DNA of 64,000 nucleotides, from positions 10,896,354-10,960,353 of the forward strand of contig OX235272.1 in assembly GCA_944472155.2 (NCBI GenBank). The letters run 5' to 3'. The translations under genes and the position numbers were made by a program. The stretch comes from Trichobilharzia szidati (lineage: Eukaryota; Platyhelminthes; Trematoda; Strigeidida; Schistosomatidae). Each line of letters starts with the position of its first letter. Within the stretch, counting starts at the first letter, position 1. The notes below the pieces were generated by a model. It was not told where the DNA came from, ran no database searches, and saw only the letters and a list, made by a program, of their open reading frames with translations. This document shows positions 22,996 through 34,049 of this stretch, one piece after another.

Positions 22996-23223
22996 ATTGG
23001 AATCGGTGGTGAACTGGCCAATGTAGATTTCGGCAAAGATTTATGCCTTAGACATGCACAAATTGAAGCTGCCAGCGTTGAACGGATGTATGCCTGGGAA
23101 CGTGGTGAAATCGACTATACGGGTAGTGATCGTTTTATAAATATCCTGAATAAATTATGTACAACACTGCAATATGTTGGCGGTGAGGCGAATCTTCCTA
23201 TCGGTATAGATGTCATCAAGTGA
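22996..23223 (+). CDS. GYG: Glycogenin, last exon (glycogen-synthase-binding C-terminus)
   Basis: Seventy-five residues and a tga stop. The segment VERMYAWERGEIDYTGSDRF followed by INILNKL aligns with the conserved C-terminal helix of glycogenins (pattern RWE-G-DY-G-DSF-I--KL), known as the site that binds glycogen synthase. The acceptor is cttcttttctactag, phase 0, so the exon joins in frame either to 18449 or directly to 11473. After the motif come 21 further residues ending GIDVIK. The gene ends here; what follows is AT-rich and microsatellite-rich flank. Confidence 0.9.
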   Translation: MGIGGELANVDFGKDLCLRHAQIEAASVERMYAWERGEIDYTGSDRFINILNKLCTTLQYVGGEANLPIGIDVIK

Positions 23224-23331
23224 AGCATATATATATATGTGTATAGTGAGTGTTTGTAAAAGTGCTGGAATTGATTGATTGCGTCATTGTATGCTTCCAG
23301 ATTTTTCATGATGACATGAGTAAGAGTGATA

Positions 23332-23355
23332 TCACACACACACACACACACACAG
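23332..23355 (+). repeat. (CA)n microsatellite
   Basis: About 12 CA units followed 80 bp later by further imperfect CACA/CACT runs (23430-23540), in the glycogenin 3' flank. Confidence 0.9.
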
Positions 23356-24066
23356 ACAAAACGAAGGAGTGAAGAGGCAATGATGAAATCTTGTAGTCAA
23401 TCACTCTCTCTCTCGTTCTCTAGGTTCCACACACACATACACACGCACTCAGGCATGTACTCACTCACTCACTGGCACACATACAAGTTCTCTGTGTTTA
23501 GAAACAAATACGTACATACATTCACATATACACATACATCTATTTTTATTTTGCTTCAAAAGTTTATTTTCTAAGTGTATCAGTGAACACATCAAAAATA
23601 ATCTAAAAAGTTTTTGTTAGATACACCGATCAATATTAGCAGCAGTGATATCTATATCTATATATATATATTTTCTACAAAACAAAAAGAAATTCCCAAA
23701 TAATCCCCATTATTATTCAGTATCCATTCATATCCCCTTATCTTTGTAGCCCATTTTTTGCTTTTCTATAACGAGGAAAAACAATGATAATAATAATACT
23801 AATCAAACATACCAGTGGCTTTTCTTTTAGGGAAAGAGGGTGCTCATTTCTGTTCCCCTACTTTTGGTATTTTCATTCATTCATTCAGAAACCGATTTCA
23901 ATTTTTTGTTGTTGAGTTTTTTATATACTACTGAAATGTGCTACTAGTATTGTAGCCGTATGACAAATGAGTACCAAATACCCGAGGTGACTACTCGTCT
24001 AACTGTCTGTCTACCTGCCTGCCTGCCGGCCAACTGGGCATATACATAATTAACATTACATAATAC

Positions 24067-24072
24067 AATAAA
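24067..24072 (+). promoter_or_regulatory. Candidate polyadenylation signal for glycogenin
   Basis: A canonical AATAAA lies about 840 bp after the glycogenin stop, in AT-rich sequence. I found no earlier canonical hexamer. Nothing else in the sequence supports it. Confidence 0.25.
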
Positions 24073-24630
24073 ACTTTATATTTTGATTTGATAATTTTGT
24101 TTATTTTGATTACATCTATGTTTGATAAAAAAGAGAACAAACAGTTTTCTTTTGTGATTGTAATGTGCGTGTTTGTATGTGTGTGTGTGATTTTGAAACG
24201 TGCACTTGTTCCTTATTACTATTATTATTATTATTACTGCTACTACTATTAGGCCTCTTAATTTATTACGTTGATTTCAAACTAATTTTCTCTGTTTTTT
24301 TGCACTCTGCCTCTTCGAGTCTGTCTCTGTCTCTCTTATCCAATCACTCACTCAGTCGGTCATTCATTCATTTATTATTGACAGAGAAATCGGAGGAGGT
24401 TGAAAAACAGCATGATGTTTTCGCTGTTTTGTTTTTCCACAGAAACAGGAAAATACGGAAAATGTGAGAAAAATAGAAAGACAAGTGTCAACACACAATC
24501 CTTTCCACTTTCTTCTCCTTCATTTTTGTTTGTTTGTTATTTTGTTTTCTTTTTGTAACGTGGAAATAAAGTTTGAAAACAAAATTCTTAGTTTTGGAAT
24601 TTTTTACTCTACTCCACAGTGTAGTAGTAG

Positions 24631-25608
24631 TGTAACGACAGAAGACAAGGGCCAGGAAACAGATCGTTTATTGGGAAAATCAACAGATATTTATAGATTT
24701 TTATGTACATTATTATTAGCATTATTGTTGGCAGAGAGGTGACGTCTTCTGATTGGTTGTTTTCTTGCTGAAGATTATTCTGTCATTTCATCGTTGTGGT
24801 TTCTTAGAAAGTCAGGCCATATATCTGCGAATAGTATCCGCGCCCACGCTGAATCTGCTGTGATTGGTTGCTGAGTTAGTCTTTGTTCTTGTTTTATTTT
24901 CTATAGTTTGGTTTGTAAGGATTAGTTATGTTTTACGAGTTGATCACGGACTGATATCAGTTAGAGAACCATTGAAAATCAGGGAGTACTGGACAGCTGC
25001 TGTTTCATCCTAGTTTGGGAATCATCGGCAGAACGCACCCACTGGGATTCGAACCCAGGACCTTCCGGTTACAAGGCAAGCTCGTATACCATTCAGCCAC
25101 TGGGACCCGATTCAACGGCTCATGAATTTTAACTTCTACCAATTCGTGATTTTAGCGCGACCCCAACTATTGTCGTTGGTGGGACATCCATCCACACACG
25201 TAACTTCTAATTGGACCTCACTGGTCACGACTTCTCACTAGAACCACAGGAAGCTCCAATCTGTAGCAAGTCACTAACTGATATCAGTCCGTGATCAACT
25301 CGTAAAACATAACTAATCCTTACAAACCAAACTATAGACAATTATTCTGATGCTCGCTAGTGACTTGCTACAGGTTGGAGCTTCCTGTAGTTCTAGTGAG
25401 AAGTCGTGACCAGTGAGGTCCAATTAGAAGTCATGTGTGTGGATGGATGTCCCACCAACGACAATAGTTGGGGTCGCGCTAAAATCGCGAATTGGTAGAA
25501 GTTAGAATTCATGAGCCGTTGAATCTTGTTTTATTCCCACAACCAAGATATCGGACGTAAACATTAACGTAAATTGCTGTCTTCAATTTTTGGCCTGCAA
25601 ACACCTCA
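24631..25608 (+). mobile_element. Solo LTR with a nested retrozyme
   Basis: Starts TGTAACGACAGAAGACAAGG and ends near CACCTCA. With the 625-bp insert and its duplication removed, the LTR is about 340 bp. GTAG precedes it and follows it, in line with a 4-bp duplication, though the context is itself (GTA)n. TATTTATAG near 24695 may be promoter-like. Family by resemblance: Ty3/Gypsy-type, inferred. Confidence 0.65.
24899..25523. repeat. Retrozyme-like inverted pair inside an LTR
   Basis: The left arm (24899-25262) is a minus-strand unit with its ribozyme near 24990-25045. The right arm (25263-25523) is plus-strand and begins with the 3' tail of a unit, followed by the head of the next. The whole insert is flanked by a 12-bp direct repeat TCTTGTTTTATT at 24887-24898 and 25524-25535, which reads as a target-site duplication within the LTR. 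Confidence 0.75.
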
Positions 25609-25638
25609 GTAGTAGTAGGAGGCGGGGTGGAGGAGGAG

Positions 25639-25875
25639 TGTAACGGAGGCAGACAAGAGACTTGCTATTGACCTATTTTCATTAAGGAATAAAATATTAT
25701 ATTTACATATTTTTATCCGTATTTATGGGCCAGTGGTTAACAAACACTGTTCTGATTGGTTGTTTGATGTTTTGAAGGTCGGGTATCTCCTGATTGGTTG
25801 TTGGTTTTTCAAAAGGTTGAAAGTATTCTGATTGGTTTTTAATTCACGATATAACGTGACCACTGGCGAATGCCA
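25639..25875 (+). mobile_element. Possible second-type solo LTR, partial
   Basis: TGTAACGGAGGCAGACAAG opens it like the LTR at 24631, and CTGATTGGTTGTTTGATG and CTGATTGGTTGTTGG recall its CTGATTGGTTGTTTTCTTG. The rest has diverged, and no CA end is clear before the retrozyme at 25915. Confidence 0.35.
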
Positions 25876-25914
25876 TCCGTGGTTGATATTCAGTGTTGGT
25901 TTACAGAGATTCCT

Positions 25915-26325
25915 TAACCAGCATGAGATTCTGAAACCAATCAAGTAGCTGCAAGCCAACACTTGAATGTCAATCTGATGCTCACTAGTGACTAGCCGTA
26001 TTCATCAGGTGGATAGGTACCTGGGTTTTAGTGAGAAGTATTGACAGGTAGGGGGGTATAGCAGATTAGAAGTAGGGACAAATTCTCGCCATGGGTGACA
26101 CTGGCTGGTGCTCATCGCGCTGCAGCATGAATTAACAGAAGTTGGAATTCATGGAATGGTCATTGAGTTGGGTCCAAGTGCCTGAATGGTCTACAAGGTC
26201 GATTGGTAGCCGCAGGCTCGTGGGTTCGAACACTAGCAGTGGATATGTCCTGATGAAGAGAGTACCAAAGAATGAGAACAAAACGGGTGTTCCCGATTTT
26301 CAAGTGGTTCTTTAACCAATGTCAG
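25915..26325 (+). repeat. Retrozyme-like repeat, subfamily 2 tail plus one unit
   Basis: Starts with a diverged 3' tail, then the head (CTGATGCTCACTAGTGACTA), B-box-like GGGTTCGAACA near 26221 and ribozyme relic CTGATGAAGAGAGTACC near 26251. The end is interrupted by a minus-strand SINE-A; more of the tail (AATGAAATCCTGTAA) resumes after it at about 26497. Confidence 0.6.
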
Positions 26326-26496
26326 TTTTTTTTTCCTTCACGTTCCCCACTGGAACATAGGGCTTCAAGCTAGTGGCTTGAAGTTTCTGTAGCAGTGTTT
26401 ATTTTACAGCATGGGGTTGCTGTCCTCATGCTCAACCTTTCCTCTTCACCAGCATTATTTCTGGCTTAGCGAGGTAAAGGAGTGCGTCAGTTAATG
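26326..26496 (-). repeat. SINE-A 3' part inserted in a retrozyme-like repeat
   Basis: Poly-T, then CCTTCACGTTCCCCACTGGAAC, CTTCAAGCTAGTGGCTTGAAG and the body to GGTAAAGGAGTGCGTCAG; most of the head is missing. GTCAG flanks the copy on both sides. Confidence 0.65.
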
Positions 26497-26499
26497 ATA

Positions 26500-27059
26500 A
26501 TGAAATCCTGTAATCTCTCAAAACACATCCCTGAAGATCAACACTTAGTTGCTGATTTTGTGGAGGTTAAACTTTTGAGATTATTTCTTAATTACAATGT
26601 AAGTGGGGATGTGGATTCAAGAGACAAACGCCTGCATTTCTCCAACCACTGAATTAAAATGTTTTGTTTTCAGTTTTGGCTACTTCACATCAATCTGTGT
26701 CTATATACTACTGATGAATCTTGTTAGTACCACACGCCACAATAGTTGTACTAAACTGACATAGTCTTAATCAGAATTGATGTGGGTTACAGAAATATAG
26801 GAAGAAAAAAATCCCTATTTGGATAGTTAGAAGACGAAAGGAATGGGCGAAGAAATATGCATTCCTTCTCGATTAGTTCCTCATCATCGGCTGGCTCCAC
26901 ACTGATATGTTATTTTGTTTACACCAAAATTTTTATCAGTCAAGGGGTAATCCGTTAATCAGCTTTAGTTATAGGCGTGGTGGGTGAAATCAAGCGAATA
27001 AAAGTCATCAAAACAATTCACTAATAGATGTTAGTAATAAGATAACTATGTTTTGAAGG
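26500..27059. other. No gene recognised
   Basis: AT-rich; no motif beyond a short retrozyme tail at its start. Confidence 0.4.
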
Positions 27060-27745
27060 AGAGAGGGAGTGAAAATAAATCAATTACGGAATCCAAGTTA
27101 AGTTGATTCCTAGTAGTTAGCAACAAGTTATTACATAATCAAGAAATTTGTAAAATGGCAATAATGACTAGGAAGAATTACATAGAATACACACAAGTTA
27201 ATAGAATTAGCTAGAATTGTAAAACATAAAAGTGGGAAGGGAGAAAATCGTTTTTAGAAACGTCATATCTATTATGTAGTTGGCCATGGCAAGGAAAGGA
27301 ACTGTACAAGCTTCTTATAAATTGAAGTACAAATTTGGTTTGTTTAGATGAATTCTGTGGGCTTCTGCTGCATGTAAAAGTCGTATTCGTAGGTTTTTTG
27401 AAATATGGTGAATAACTTTAAAAGCTTTGTTAGAGTCGACTTGATATCCAGTCAGTATCGACAAGATGAGCTAGTATCGAGCTGCGCATTGCTTTATTCG
27501 GACCTTTGCCAAACCAAGATGGGAGGTGTTTAGAAATTCTACGATGACGAGGGGCTTACCTGGTCGTACGCCAAATGTAACTAGCTATTAACGAAGTGGT
27601 AAGCTTGTACATGCACATGGAAGAGGTGAAACAGGGCAGTTTGTCTTTATTTCCTGAACTAGGTGTATGGGCAGCGATAAGTTCGTTAACAATAATTAGT
27701 CACCATCAGTATTTCAAGAGTGTGGGGTGGGGGTAATTATCAACC
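27060..27745 (-). mobile_element. PLE 3' fragment
   Basis: The minus strand gives SKHLPSWFGKGPNKAMRSSI, LAHLVDTDW, then a KAFKVIHHISKN-like and ACSRSPQNSSKQTKFVLQF tail: the end of the GIY-YIG domain, with stops. Confidence 0.6.
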
Positions 27746-27759
27746 AGAAAAAGTTATGC

Positions 27760-28445
27760 GAACAGTTAAACGGTAGAAGTGGTTAGAAAAAGTTGCTCAT
27801 ATAATGGACAATTTCGTAAAAAATCAAGTAATTTAGGAATAAGCAAGTGTTCAAGTTGATTGAAAGACTTAGGATAGGGAAAAGTAGTCAGATATGTACG
27901 TAGATTCATGTAACGAAGGATTGTCAAATTAAGGAAAAAGGCTGTACGAATTTCTTCTGAACACACGCAGATGTCTGCCTAATTCAGGTAAATTCTGATG
28001 ACTTCAGCTATATATTTGGAAGACGAACTTATAAAGTAAAATTCAGATTAGTTAGAATGCGATGAACAACTTTAAATGCTATATTAACATCAATTTTATA
28101 CTCACTGTGTACGAAATATGCTAAAACACAGCTATCGATGGATCTTGTCTATCCCTTGCTTAACCATCCAAGACGATGTTTGAAAACACAATGATGAACC
28201 TACTCAACAATATGCCAAATATAGGTTGATCTGCAGAGTAGTCAAATTGGTAGGTACATATAGAGGAGGGCAAAATTGGGTAGCTTGTCCTTATTTCGTG
28301 AATATAAAAGTGGAATGGCTGTGAAGAGACAGCGTACCTAAGCTGCATTGAATGCTCTTTTAACTGCATTCTTCGGGCGTTGTGTTACAATTTTTCTGAT
28401 GTTATCACCGAAGAACTGCAGTTTTAAGAAGAATGGGTCTTTTGG
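27760..28445 (-). mobile_element. PLE 3' fragment, second copy in the same direction
   Basis: Minus strand: the start of a GIY-YIG core near 28280, HRLGWLSKG, TRSIDSCVLAYFVHSEYKID, VNIAFKVVHRI, then CSEEIRTAFFL (equivalent of CVQKKFVQPF). Same order as the copy at 27060, so the two lie head-to-tail. Confidence 0.6.
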
Positions 28446-28449
28446 AGCT

Positions 28450-29055
28450 GTCGACCTCCTGGTTTATTTTAATGCCGAATTCGTATTCGACAGCCGTTTC
28501 ATCCTAGTTCGGGAATCATCGGTGGCGCGCACCCACCAGGACCTTTCGGTTACAAGGTAAGCTCCTAGACCATCCAGTCACTGGGACCCGATTCAGTGAC
28601 CAGCGCATGAATTCTTACTTTTCTTTTTGATTTTTGATTTACAGCTTGATTCCACACCGTATTTTTCTGGTACAGATATAGAATTTTCAGCATGTGATAT
28701 CGGTAGCCCAAATTTTGCAGGCCGACCATAGATATCAGGTGTGTGTCGGCAGGGGATCGAACCCTGGACCATGTGCATGGTCAGCGAGAGTCCTAACCAC
28801 TGTGCCACCGACGCACCAATTCGTGATTTAGAGCGACCACCAATCAGTGTCATCGGTGGGAAATCCATCCTCACACTTGACTGAATGGATCTCACTGGTC
28901 AGGACTCCTCACCAGAACTCTAGGGAACTCCGTCCAGTAGCAAGTCACTAGCGAGCATCATTGTTTCTCAAACTGATATTAATCCGTGGTCAAACTCGTA
29001 AAAACAAATTTAATCCTATCAAACCAACTCTTGGAAATTCGTATTCTTCTTAATG
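28450..29055 (-). repeat. Retrozyme-like repeat split by SINE-B
   Basis: Minus-strand unit with the ribozyme relic near 28490-28535, tRNA-like part to about 28620, and the body and head from 28820 to 28960. A further 3' tail (CTGATATTAATCCGTGG motif) follows at 28972-29050, again the tail-head order of tandem units. SINE-B occupies 28622-28818. Confidence 0.65.
28622..28818 (-). repeat. SINE-B copy inside a retrozyme-like repeat
   Basis: Minus-strand tRNA-like head (GTGCGTCGGTGGCACAGTGG, CATGGTCCAGGGTTCGATCC), then GGTCGGCCTGCAAAATTTGG, GCTACCGATATC and GGTGTGGAATCAAGCTGTAA. The tail is AT-rich. Nearly identical to the copy at 59814. Confidence 0.75.
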
Positions 29056-29489
29056 AGCTTGTCTGGATAACCAGTTTTATTCTGATAATCTTAAGTTCCT
29101 CACTGTGACAGTTGTCTCAGCTTATGATCCCATCTTTGTGAATCAGACAATTTACTATGCTGGGTTTATATTTCAAAGGCGGACGACTGAAAAAATTGAG
29201 TGTACTGACCTGTCTTTGTAGGCGTTCTTTACACACTTCTTCTTAGTGTACAATCCTCTTTTTCTGGTCAGAAAGATGTCTGGAGATGAGATATTATCAT
29301 TGCCTTCTTTCTCTATGGAAAGGTTTGTTGTCGTCACTAGATTGTTAAAAAGTTTTTTATATTGTATCAAAAGAATGCTATATGTATTAGAGTACAGCTG
29401 GAGGTAAGGATCTATCTAACTGAAAAGCAAATAATTCTTCACTCAATCCTTTTACTTTTTTTAAATTAGAAAAATTTCAAATATTGATT
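29056..29489. other. No gene recognised
   Basis: A 65-codon minus frame (29370-29173) is Lys/Asn-rich and unassigned. Confidence 0.35.
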
Positions 29490-29990
29490 GATCATGAAAA
29501 CTGATCACAAACTGATTTCACAAGGAGAATCACAGTCAAAAACCAACACTGAGTATTGGACAGTTATTTAATCCTTGTTATGGATTCTCTAACAGTATGC
29601 ATCAATGACGTTGGTTCGTCGGTGGCACAGCAGTAGAATGCTCGCCGACCACGCATATGGTCCGGAGTTCGATCCCTAGACACAGACGCACTCTCAAACC
29701 TCGCCAAACCAGTAATAAGACTGGTAAAGAGGGAAGGTTGGGCATGGGGCTAGCTAACCCATCTCGTAAAAATAAACACCACCGGAATGCTACCGAAATT
29801 TCAAGGCTCTAGTTTGAAGCCCAATGTTCGACTGGGAACATAAAGGAATAAAAAATGCATCAATGACTGCATTATGGATCGAACTCATGGACCTGCAGAT
29901 TACAGGACGAGCTGGTTGATGGATCATTCAGCTACTGAATCGTAGCTCATGAATTGTAACTTCTGCTGACAAGCCTTAGATAACTATTTC
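29490..29990 (-). repeat. Degenerate retrozyme-like repeat split by SINE-A
   Basis: The order of tail, ribozyme zone, B-box region and body (CTCATGAATTGTAACTTCTG) is recognisable on the minus strand, but the ribozyme core is lost. SINE-A lies at 29610-29854. Confidence 0.5.
29610..29854 (+). repeat. SINE-A copy with 13-bp target-site duplication
   Basis: Head with GTCGGTGGCACAGCAG, B-box-like GGAGTTCGATCCC, body and tail ending GGAACATAAAGGAATAAAAA. ATGCATCAATGAC occurs directly before (29597-29609) and after (29855-29867), a perfect duplication that fixes the borders. Confidence 0.85.
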
Positions 29991-30144
29991 CGAACGATTA
30001 TTCATGACACAGCTAATTAGTTGTCAACCTGCTTGATTACGTAAGACTATTCTAAGTTTCTCAGACATAGTTATTAACTTATCCACTTTGATTTGATCTG
30101 TCCTTTTACTAACTAACAATAGCCTACGACCTCGTTTTTCTTTT

Positions 30145-31285
30145 GATTGCCTGCCATTTTTAGATATATTCATAACCCACCAAGAAGATGGGTCAGTAAA
30201 ACGATCTGTCTATAGAAAGTCCACATGGACGGGACAGTATCTAAATTATCATAGATTCTGTCGAATACAGTGTAAAAAGGTGTTGGTTAAGTGTTTGTTC
30301 AAGCGCATTCACCGTATATGTACTGTCGATACAATTGAAGAAGAAAGACAACACCTCAATGAAACATTGTTAGATAAAAATTACCCACTGAGATTTATTA
30401 GGTGTTACGGAAGTGTCACCTATAGAACTCTGCCAATACAAGCAGCTCCCAAAAAGGAAGTTAACATATCCTTACCGTTCAGAGGTAATCAACAAAGTCT
30501 GGTGACTAGAAAAAGACTCAAGGCCACAATTAATAGAACTTATTATGCAGCTAAACTTATCTTCATAGAGAAAACGAGAACTATGCTGTCCTGTAAACTC
30601 CCCATGCACAGCATCCGAACGATAGTGTCACATCCCATTGTGTTTATCAATTTATTTGTATGTGTGGAGACACATACATAGGGAGGACCCATCGGTCTCT
30701 GCGGGTTAGGGCTACAGAACATATTCCAAAGCGGCTGCAATATACAAGTGATCCCAGAAATAGATGTTTAACATCATCTATAGCGAAGCACATTTTAGAG
30801 ATGGGTCATAAAGTTGACTTCAACAATGCCTTTAAGCCCACATATAAAACAAGGTTGGGGCACATACTTAAATTCATTGAAGCCTTGGCCATAACAAGAC
30901 TTAAACCTGTCTGTCTTATATGTCCAAAAGTTATTTGTTATTACTTTTAACCTGCTTTGGTAATCCAATTTAAAACCAAGGTTCAATTTACTTCACAATA
31001 TTTTCTACCTCTTCTTTGTTTTTCGTTTTTTTTTCTTTCTTACCCACACCTTTACATCATCTCCCTACTCATTATTTGTGACCCTGACCTGTACACAATC
31101 TAACCTGTATTGTAATGATTCATACCTTCTTACCTTTTATAAAACTGTGTATGACAAGTACATGTGTGATCAGAATGTCCAAAATATGTTGCACAACTAT
31201 GCACATTACACGTTTCAGATAAACTACACCTTTTTATTGTATTGTTGAAATCCATAAAGGGAACTAATTGCTTTAAATTTTTTTC
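30145..31285 (+). mobile_element. PLE, RT C-terminus to 3' end
   Basis: The frame starts LPFLDIFITHQEDGSVKRSV, then YRKSTWTGQYLNYHRFCRIQ, which is the end of PLE reverse transcriptase. It runs on through 30681 (linker ETLLDKNYPLRFI and APKKEVNISLPF). After one frameshift, MCGDTYIGRTHRSLRVRATE with HIPKRL and AKHILEMGHKVDFNNAF and EALAITRLKPVCL forms the GIY-YIG domain. The 3' UTR matches 47470-47615. It is the best-preserved PLE protein in the window. Confidence 0.85.
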
Positions 31286-31532
31286 TCTTCCTATACGTTC
31301 CCAGTGGAACAAAAGGCTTCAAGGTAAAGGCTTGAAGTTTCAGTAGCGTTTTGGTGGTGTTTATGTTTAAGGGATGGGATTGATAGCCAACCTCATATCC
31401 AACCTTCCCTCTTCATTATTCTTATCACTGGTTTGGCGTGGAAAAGGAGTGCGTCGGTAGCCAGGGGTCAAACTCTCGACCACATGAGGCATGGTTGGTG
31501 AGCATTCTACCGCTGTGCCACCAACGCACCTT
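31285..31532 (-). repeat. SINE-A copy
   Basis: Tail TATACGTTCCCAGTGGAAC to head GTGCCACCAACGCACC. CTTTAAA is found on both sides (near 31272 and 31537) and may be the target-site duplication. It abuts the 3' end of a PLE. Confidence 0.75.
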
Positions 31533-32427
31533 CGACTTTAAAGAAGTCTACAGTTTTGCTGGCTCATGTGTTATTTCATCCTAATTTCTATCATCATCCA
31601 ACTGAAATATAGAACAAAATATCACTCAGAATACCATTCAGAGACCTGTTTCGTTTTTGTATATATATGTAGATTATATAGGTAAATCCTTCGAAAGACA
31701 TCAGGATTACTGCTTCACATGTTCTGTTTCCCAAATGCACACACATACACATATATATATATATGTATATATATATATAACTATTTATTAGTGAAATGAC
31801 ATTGAAACAATGACAAAAAGAGAAATAAAGAAAGAGAATTCGAACTGGTAAAATTTTCTGCTTAACGCTTTACTAAAACAATGTTAAAAGGTTAAAAAGT
31901 CTAAAATGGCAATGAACATTGAACACTTATAGACAACAAATTTGTACACTACACTAGATTGCCAATCAAAAACCTACATCCATACATCAACCAGCTAATC
32001 TGCTTATATAGATTCAGATAGGTAGTCTAATCTAATGATCGTTTACGCATACTACTCCATATTGTTTTATTCGCAAAGCCTAGTTGACAGACATGATCTT
32101 GACTGACTACTGTATCAGCATACATTGATCCGTTGATCCAGAGACCGTCTAATTCAATAATTACAAATATATTGATCCCGATATGTAGATAATTCTTTGG
32201 TAGATATAAACTTAACTGAGAACCAAGAGCTTGATTATAATGTCCCAAGATTTTATCATTTACAATGAGAATACCCTATAAAAGTAGATATACAGATAAA
32301 AGTTATTTAATACTTAGAAAAGTATCATTTTGAAATATACTTCATATATTACATAAGATTATATCAAATAAAATTGATGCTTTTGTTGACCATGCAAATT
32401 CAAAGTGAAAGATCCATAAGGTAATAT
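31533..32427. other. Unassigned AT-rich DNA
   Basis: Holds the TA/CA microsatellite at 31740-31780; otherwise no motif. Confidence 0.45.
31740..31780 (+). repeat. (TA)n with CA microsatellite
   Basis: CACACATACACATATATATA then a TATG interruption and more TA units. Similar TA runs lie at 3228-3246, 13816-13829, 23657-23671 and 41674-41692. Confidence 0.85.
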
Positions 32428-33080
32428 ATGTGTAAAACTTGGCCAGCATTGTGGTACTAATGTAATTCCATATTATGATTTGTTTATCAGATATATCACA
32501 CACACAGTGAGTGAAACAGTATCACTGTGTACTGGATGATGAGGTTTCGAACACAATTCATTGTTGTTCGTAATCATATCATCAGTTATAACCTTGTTCA
32601 TATAAAAGACCGAATCCTTAAAGATTCTCCATCTAAATGTGTGTATAAAATAAAATGCCTGGAATGTGATGCGATATACATCGGACAAACATCTGGAGAA
32701 ATCAAAATCAGAAGAAATAAATACCATAGAGCATCTGGTCGACCACCGAGAAATCCAGATGAACTAGAAAAGCTTGAAAAATCATCAGTCATAGCTTGTC
32801 TACATGTGACACTATAAAATCAGGCCACAAAATTGATTTTAACAATATTGAAATCATCATCCACAAGAATTTCAGAAATCGCAAAGAACATCTGATATCA
32901 GAAGCACTTCACATCAAGTGGAATCCAAATCGTCTGAATAGGAATGAGGGACTAAAACAGAATTTGACCTGGTTACAACACCCCACCTCAGAGCAAAGCA
33001 GGAAACACTACGTGGCATCACTGAGCAATCATCCGTGGAAGACCATTAGAACTCTCTGAAGGTAATTTTCAATGAAACGT
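32428..33080 (+). mobile_element. PLE GIY-YIG fragment with left terminal flank
   Basis: The flank 32430-32590 matches 18541-18700. Then CVYKIKCLECDAIYIGQTSG and EIKIRRNKYHRASGRP, a frameshift, SGHKIDFNNIEIIIHKNFRN and RKEHLISEALHIKWNPNRLN. A LINE-A follows at 33085. Confidence 0.8.
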
Positions 33081-33084
33081 GTTC

Positions 33085-34045
33085 AACAGTCTTGGGAAGA
33101 AAGAAGAGACAAGACAAGGAATGGCTCTCAACGAACACTTGGAAGCTAATAGAGGAGAGGAGAATGGTGAAAGAGAAAATGATTCAATGCAAAGATGGAC
33201 AAGGGAAGGAGACGCTGAGCTCAACTTACACAGCACTGGACGAAGAAGTGAAGAAGAGTGCCAGGAAGGACAAAAGACAATTCTACGACAACCTGGCTAC
33301 TGAAGCTGAGAAGGCAGCAGGCGAAAGGAACCTGAGGACACTATATCAGATAACCAAGTCTCTATCAGGGAAGAGGTCAACACAAGTGAAACCTACAAAA
33401 GACAGCCAAGGGAACCCAATTACCAAAGAAGAAAGACAGATTAAACAATGGCTGGACCACTTCAAAGGACTCTTGAACCGACCACCACCTACAACCCGTC
33501 CAGTAATACCAACAACAGCACGTACACAACTGCAAGTTGACACCAATCCTCCAACGAAAACTGAGGTCATGAATGCAATCAAGCTTCTGAAAGCTGGAAA
33601 AGCAGCTGGACCAGATGGAATACCCCCAGAAGCACTGAAAGCGGACCCAGAGACGACAGCAGATATGCTGACTCCATTATTGCAAAAGATCTGGAAAGAG
33701 GGAAAGGTGCCTACTGACTGGAAGAAAGGTTATCTAGTGAAACTACCAAAGAAAGGCGACCTAGGACTCTGCAAGAACTGGCGAGGAATCATGCTCCTGT
33801 CAACGCCAAGTAAAATCCTGAGTCGCATCATCCTGGAGAGAATCAAGGACGCACTGGATACAGAACTCCGACCAGAACAAGCTGGATTCAGGAAAGGCAA
33901 ACCATATGCTAATCAAATTGCAACTCTACGCATCATCATCGAACAAAGCATGGGATGGCAATCAAACCTCTACCTCAACTTTATAGACTTTGAGAAGGCC
34001 TTCGACAGCGTTGACCGCGAAGTAATTTGGAAACTACTTGAGTTT
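33085..34045 (+). mobile_element. LINE-A copy with open reverse transcriptase frame
   Basis: About 310 codons are open from 33092. The linker region comes first. RT motifs follow in order: AIKLLKAGKAAGPDGIPPEA, WKKGYLVKLPKKGDLGLCKN with WRGIMLLSTPSKILSRIILE, LRPEQAGFRKGKPYANQIAT, and LYLNFIDFEKAFDSVDREVI (palm motif A with its catalytic Asp). It breaks off at IWKLLE, where PLE sequence resumes, so the FADD motif, maturation of the thumb and the 3' end are absent. The upstream endonuclease is also missing. Confidence 0.85.
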
Positions 34046-34049
34046 TTCT

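Larger units (their letters stand above)
11126..23223 (+). other. GYG: Glycogenin gene, 3' portion: exon-intron span
   Basis: Visible structure is exon, 4.9-kb intron (11474-16340), 2.1-kb exon, 4.5-kb intron (18450-22995), exon. Visible coding length is 894 residues, against about 350 for a whole mammalian glycogenin-1, so the full protein would exceed 1,000 residues if the middle exon is used. Both introns are filled with mobile DNA: LINE-A, LINE-B, an LTR piece and a PLE in the first, and PLEs plus a retrozyme relic in the second. All three exons obey GT-AG. Confidence 0.8.
23224..24630 (+). other. Glycogenin 3' flank
   Basis: Presumed 3' UTR and beyond: TA, CA and ATT microsatellites, a candidate AATAAA at 24067, no second gene. 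The LTR begins at 24631. Confidence 0.5.

Noticed and set aside
23332..23540. Repeated CACA/CACT pattern as a possible array
   Set aside because: It is a simple microsatellite; no repeat-spacer structure and no CRISPR in this window.
24631..25608. Complete LTR retrotransposon
   Set aside because: No gag, protease, RT or integrase motif lies between any two LTRs; all appear to be solo or partial.
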